Origin: an uncultured Lachnospiraceae bacterium
Lineage (GTDB): Bacteria > Bacillota > Clostridia > Lachnospirales > Lachnospiraceae
Direction of reading: 5' to 3'
Assembly: GCA_934394615.1 (NCBI GenBank)
Contig: CAKRRJ010000093.1
Span: 1 to 8,128 of the forward strand
Length of the DNA: 8,128 bases
Shown here: one piece after another, positions 5,144 through 8,128 of the stretch
How positions within the stretch are numbered: the stretch's first letter is position 1
How the letters are laid out: every line of letters starts with the position of its first letter
Made by a program: the position numbers and the translations under genes
Notes under the pieces: generated by a model
Seen by the model: only the letters and a program-made list of their open reading frames with translations
Database searches by the model: none
What the model was told of the DNA's origin: nothing

Positions 5144-5923
5144 ATGAAAGGAATAGTCAGCTTTGATATGGATATGACACTGCTGAACCATGCGGATTAC
5201 AGGATCCCGGACAGTGCCATTCAGGCGGTGGACCAGCTGCGCGAAAACTACTATATCGTGATCGCCACCGGCCGCGACATGGATGCCAAGTTCAGCGAAG
5301 GCCTTGCCGATCAGGTGAAGCCGGATGCCATCATCCATTTAAATGGAAATAAGATCACCATTGGTTCTGAGATGATCTACGAGCACTGCATGAAGCGGGA
5401 GTTGGTGGAAGAACTTCTGCATTTTGCGGAGGGAAAGGACTATGCTATTGGTATAACGAATGGAGATACGGATTATTTCATCAATCCCTGGTGCGTGACC
5501 CGTCACGATATGGTGCGCTGGAACATGTCGGACCGCAAATTCCGCGATCCGTGGAAGCTTCTGGACATGCCGGTGCGCACACTTGCGTATATCGGTCATG
5601 AACCTGGCGCGAAAGAGGTGGAAGCTGCGTTCCCAATGCTGAAGCTCCCGATGTTCTCCAGCCGGGAGGGCGCGGATGTTATCGAGAAAGATGCATCTAA
5701 GGCCGAGGGACTGAAACGCCTGTGCGGGGTCTGGAATGTTCCGCTTGAACATACCATTGCGTTCGGCGACAGCATGAACGATTTTGAGATCCTCACAACA
5801 GCTGGAACCGGCGTGGCCATGGGAAACGCGAATCCGCAGTTAAAAGAAGCTGCAGATTACGTCACAACACCGATTGGCGAGGACGGTGTTTACAAGGCCT
5901 GCGAGGCATTACATCTTTTTTGA
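5144..5923 (+). CDS. Cof-type HAD-IIB family phosphatase
   Basis: This 259-residue haloacid-dehalogenase superfamily hydrolase probably dephosphorylates a small sugar-phosphate or nucleotide-like substrate in the cytoplasm; the substrate cannot be read from the sequence. All four HAD motifs are found: motif I FDMDMTLL with nucleophile Asp8 and acid/base Asp10, motif II Thr42 in IATGRD, motif III Lys186 in DASKAEGL, and motif IV GDSMND (208-213). The KAEGL and GDSMND layout with a large C2 cap between motifs II and III is the IIB/Cof type, and the length matches the family (about 260-280). Motif I has Met where Gly is usual (DxDGT). Start ATG 5144 has GGAG seven bases upstream; an in-frame ATG at 5117 would add nine residues. 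It is the first gene after its promoter, 55 bp ahead of the flavoenzyme, and possibly co-transcribed with it. Confidence 0.88.
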   Translation: MKGIVSFDMDMTLLNHADYRIPDSAIQAVDQLRENYYIVIATGRDMDAKFSEGLADQVKPDAIIHLNGNKITIGSEMIYEHCMKRELVEELLHFAEGKDYAIGITNGDTDYFINPWCVTRHDMVRWNMSDRKFRDPWKLLDMPVRTLAYIGHEPGAKEVEAAFPMLKLPMFSSREGADVIEKDASKAEGLKRLCGVWNVPLEHTIAFGDSMNDFEILTTAGTGVAMGNANPQLKEAADYVTTPIGEDGVYKACEALHLF

Positions 5924-5978
5924 AGTAGATAAGAGGGACAAATTTTGCGACAGTCCCGGGATGAAAGGAATAACAATT

Positions 5979-7397
5979 ATGGCATCATATTACGATCTGG
6001 TGATTATCGGGGCAGGACCGGGCGGTTACACAGCGGCCATCAAGGCAGCATCCTTTGGCATGAAAGTGGCTGTAGTCGATGAGGACAAGCTGGGCGGCGT
6101 CTGCATCAACCGCGGGTGCATTCCCACGAAAGCACTGCTGCACGCATCCAACATTTTTTCCATGATGCAGCATGGAGATGAGTTCGGTGTTTCCACGGAC
6201 TTCATCTCGTTTGATTTTGCGAAGATGCAGGATTACAAAAAGCGTTCCGTGCGCCGTTACCGCGGTGAGATCCAGAAACTGTTCGATAAAAACGACATCA
6301 CCTTTATTAAAGGAAAAGCAACCATCCGCCGCGAAAAGACCATCGAGGTCGTGGGTGAGAATGGAAAAGAATATTTGCGTGCGAAAAACATCATCATCGC
6401 AACCGGGGCAAAGCCGCAGATGACGAATATCCCGGGCATCAATCTTCCGGGCGTCATCAACAGCGATCGTCTGCTTGCGGTTCCGACCTGGAATTACGAC
6501 CGCATCGTCATTATGGGCGGCGGTGTGATTGGTGTGGAATTCGCGACCATCTTCCAGGCGCTTTGCTCCAAAGTGACCATTGTGGAAAAGGGACCGCACC
6601 TGCTTGGGCCGATGGATGAAGAAGTCTCCGAGGCATTAAAAGAACAGCTCACCGAGAAGGGCATTACGGTGTACTGTAATTCCATGGTGGAAGAGATTCA
6701 GCGGGAAGACAGCCTGGTATGCACGGTGCGCCACCTGCTGACAAACGATACGACTCAGATCAAGACGAACCAGGTTGTGGTGGCAATCGGAAGAACGCCG
6801 TACACAGAGGGTCTTCTCGGCGAGGATATGACCCTGCAGATGGAAAACGGGCGTCCGGTGGTGAATGCGGATTTCGAGACCAGCGAGCCTGGCATCTACG
6901 CCATCGGCGATGTCTGCGCAAAGACCCAGCTTGCGCACGTTGCGATGGCGCAGGCAACCTATGTGGTGGAAAATCTGGCCGGGAAACCGCACAGCATCCG
7001 GCTTGAGGCAGTTCCGAACGGCATGTTCGTTTCTCTGCCGATCGTGCCGAGCTGCATCTACACCGAACCGGAGATCGCGACGGTCGGCCTTTCTGAGGCA
7101 GGCGCGCGCGCCCTTGGCATGAATGTGCGCTGCGGTGTGTACGATATGGGAGAGAATGGAAAATCCATCATTGCAAGAGAGGAACACGGCTTTATCCGCC
7201 TGATCTTTGAAGCGTATTCCAACACCATTGTCGGTGCGCAGATGATGTGTCCGCGCGCTACGGATATGATCGGGGAGATGGCAACGGCCATCGCCAACGG
7301 ACTGACAGCTAAGCAGCTTTCCCTGGCCATGCGCGCCCATCCGACCTACAGTGAGGGCATCGCAGCAGCCATTGAGGATGCCATGCGGCAGAGCTAA
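5979..7397 (+). CDS. lpdA: Dihydrolipoyl dehydrogenase-family FAD/NAD disulfide oxidoreductase
   Basis: This 472-residue protein has the full dihydrolipoamide dehydrogenase plan (E3; usual length about 460-475). The FAD-binding GAGPGG is at 11-16, and the redox-active disulfide Cys42-Cys47 lies in GVCINRGCIPTK. The NAD-binding GGGVIG is at 180-185, and a second FAD motif YAIGDV contains Asp311. The C-terminal dimer domain carries the catalytic AHPTYSE, with His454 and Glu459. No lipoyl domain precedes it. The enzyme reoxidises dihydrolipoyl groups of 2-oxoacid dehydrogenase or glycine-cleavage complexes with NAD+, but no such genes are in view, so its partner is unknown; a related disulfide reductase is possible. 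Start ATG 5979 has AAAGGA nine bases upstream; the in-frame ATG 5961 lacks a ribosome site. No terminator separates it from its neighbours, suggesting an operon with the HAD and peptidase genes. Confidence 0.87.
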   Translation: MASYYDLVIIGAGPGGYTAAIKAASFGMKVAVVDEDKLGGVCINRGCIPTKALLHASNIFSMMQHGDEFGVSTDFISFDFAKMQDYKKRSVRRYRGEIQKLFDKNDITFIKGKATIRREKTIEVVGENGKEYLRAKNIIIATGAKPQMTNIPGINLPGVINSDRLLAVPTWNYDRIVIMGGGVIGVEFATIFQALCSKVTIVEKGPHLLGPMDEEVSEALKEQLTEKGITVYCNSMVEEIQREDSLVCTVRHLLTNDTTQIKTNQVVVAIGRTPYTEGLLGEDMTLQMENGRPVVNADFETSEPGIYAIGDVCAKTQLAHVAMAQATYVVENLAGKPHSIRLEAVPNGMFVSLPIVPSCIYTEPEIATVGLSEAGARALGMNVRCGVYDMGENGKSIIAREEHGFIRLIFEAYSNTIVGAQMMCPRATDMIGEMATAIANGLTAKQLSLAMRAHPTYSEGIAAAIEDAMRQS

Positions 7398-7487
7398 AAA
7401 CGAAAATTGCAGCATGTGCGGCAGCCAGCAAAGGGAAAATAAATAGAAGCTGCGCTGCGCGATAAACAGGAAAACGAGGATAACAAC

Positions 7488-8128
7488 ATGAGTGAGATCA
7501 AAGAACGAATTGCGCGTCTCCGCAAAGAGATGGAGACTTATCATATGGACGCCTATCTGGTGCCGACTGCGGATTTTCATGAATCTGAATATGTGGGAGA
7601 GCATTTTACCTGCAGAAAATACATCACCGGATTTACCGGTTCCGCCGGAATCGCGCTGATCACAAAGGACTGGGCAGGACAGTGGACCGATGGCCGCTAT
7701 TTTGTGCAGGCGGCAGCAGAGCTGAAGGGCAGCGGCGTGGAACTGATGAAGATGGGCCAGCCGGGGGTGCCGACCGTGCAGCAGTATCTGGAAGAACATA
7801 TGCCGGAGGGCGGCGTGCTTGGATTCGACGGACGCGTCATCAACAGCAAGACTGGCGAGGCGTTAAAAGAGCGCCTTTCCCACAAACACGCAGTCATCTG
7901 CTCGGATTATGACCTGATCGGCGAGATCTGGGAAAACCGCCCGGAGCTTTCTGCTGAGCCGGTCTGGATTCTGGAAGAGAAATATGCCGGACAGGCCGCA
8001 TCCGAGAAGATCGCAAACCTGCGGGCAGCCATGAAGAAGGCCTATGCGGACGTGCATATCATCACCACGCTGGATGACATTGTCTGGCTGTTCAATATCC
8101 GCGGCAACGACATTCCGTGCAATCCGGT
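7488..8128 (+). CDS. Xaa-Pro aminopeptidase (creatinase N-terminal part), 3' end outside window
   Basis: The first 213 codons are present; the frame is open to the window end. The sequence ARLRKEM, DAYLVPTADFHESEYVGEH, KYITGFTGSAG, GQWTDGRYFVQA and LMKMGQPGVPT is the first creatinase-like N-terminal domain of the long (about 600-residue, three-domain) aminopeptidase P class, as in human XPNPEP1. From about residue 165 a second such domain begins (LDDIVWLFNIRGNDIPCNP). The metal-binding pita-bread catalytic domain is not in view. The enzyme removes N-terminal residues preceding proline from peptides in the cytoplasm. Start ATG 7488 has GAGGA seven bases upstream. It follows the flavoenzyme by 90 bp with no terminator in between; a functional link is not evident. 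Confidence 0.92.
   Translation, partial: MSEIKERIARLRKEMETYHMDAYLVPTADFHESEYVGEHFTCRKYITGFTGSAGIALITKDWAGQWTDGRYFVQAAAELKGSGVELMKMGQPGVPTVQQYLEEHMPEGGVLGFDGRVINSKTGEALKERLSHKHAVICSDYDLIGEIWENRPELSAEPVWILEEKYAGQAASEKIANLRAAMKKAYADVHIITTLDDIVWLFNIRGNDIPCNP

Noticed and set aside
6636..7799. A 387-codon open frame on the minus strand
   Set aside because: It lies antisense to the motif-complete flavoenzyme and the peptidase, has no ribosome site or recognisable domains, and is explained by codon bias of the plus-strand genes. The same applies to 2010-2762 (minus) inside ptsG.
1..8128. CRISPR arrays, IS elements or phage genes
   Set aside because: No regularly spaced identical repeats, transposase motifs or terminal inverted repeats are visible; the only tandem repeat is the coding one in cotJA.

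Overview
The window looks like chromosomal DNA of an endospore-forming Clostridia, most plausibly Lachnospiraceae. The evidence is a cotJABC spore-coat operon, GGAGG-type ribosome sites before nearly every gene, Firmicutes-style PTS antitermination control, and moderate GC content. The family-level placement is inference from gene style, not from a phylogenetic marker. No phage, IS or CRISPR material is visible.

Positions 1-1303 form a sporulation block. On the minus strand, cotJA, cotJB and cotJC (the last cut by the window edge) are packed with 1-4 base overlaps, each Shine-Dalgarno site lying inside the preceding gene. Diverging from it on the plus strand is a 116-residue Cys/Gly/Asn-rich protein that I do not recognise as a named family. 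It has a GxxxG ladder and a short collagen-like tail. Both sides of the roughly 150 bp divergent gap carry a match to the mother-cell sigma-K pattern AC-N17-CATAnnnTA, perfect on the plus side and one base off on the minus side. CotJA itself carries an unusual N-terminal array of 12-residue Cys-containing repeats.

Positions 1346-4845 form a sugar-uptake block. A near-consensus sigma-A promoter, with a perfect 14 bp palindrome over its -35 box, starts a leader holding a RAT antiterminator hairpin fused to a 21 bp intrinsic terminator. Next come a ptsG-type IICBA PTS permease and a GlcT/LicT-family antiterminator with all four PRD histidines. The pieces make a closed circuit: the downstream protein is expected to bind the leader RAT and let transcription into the permease gene, with the PTS phosphorylation state setting its activity.

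Positions 4863-5037 hold a self-contained tRNA-Pro(GGG) unit with its own promoter and terminator. Positions 5042-8128 hold a plus-strand run of metabolic genes: a Cof-type HAD phosphatase behind a good sigma-A promoter and a leader hairpin, a dihydrolipoyl dehydrogenase-family flavoenzyme with no partner complex nearby, and the start of a three-domain-type Xaa-Pro aminopeptidase that runs off the end. Gaps of 55 and 90 bp without terminators suggest these three may be co-transcribed.

The most novel-looking material is the divergent Cys-rich coat pair. The best-explained regulatory device is the RAT/terminator switch.
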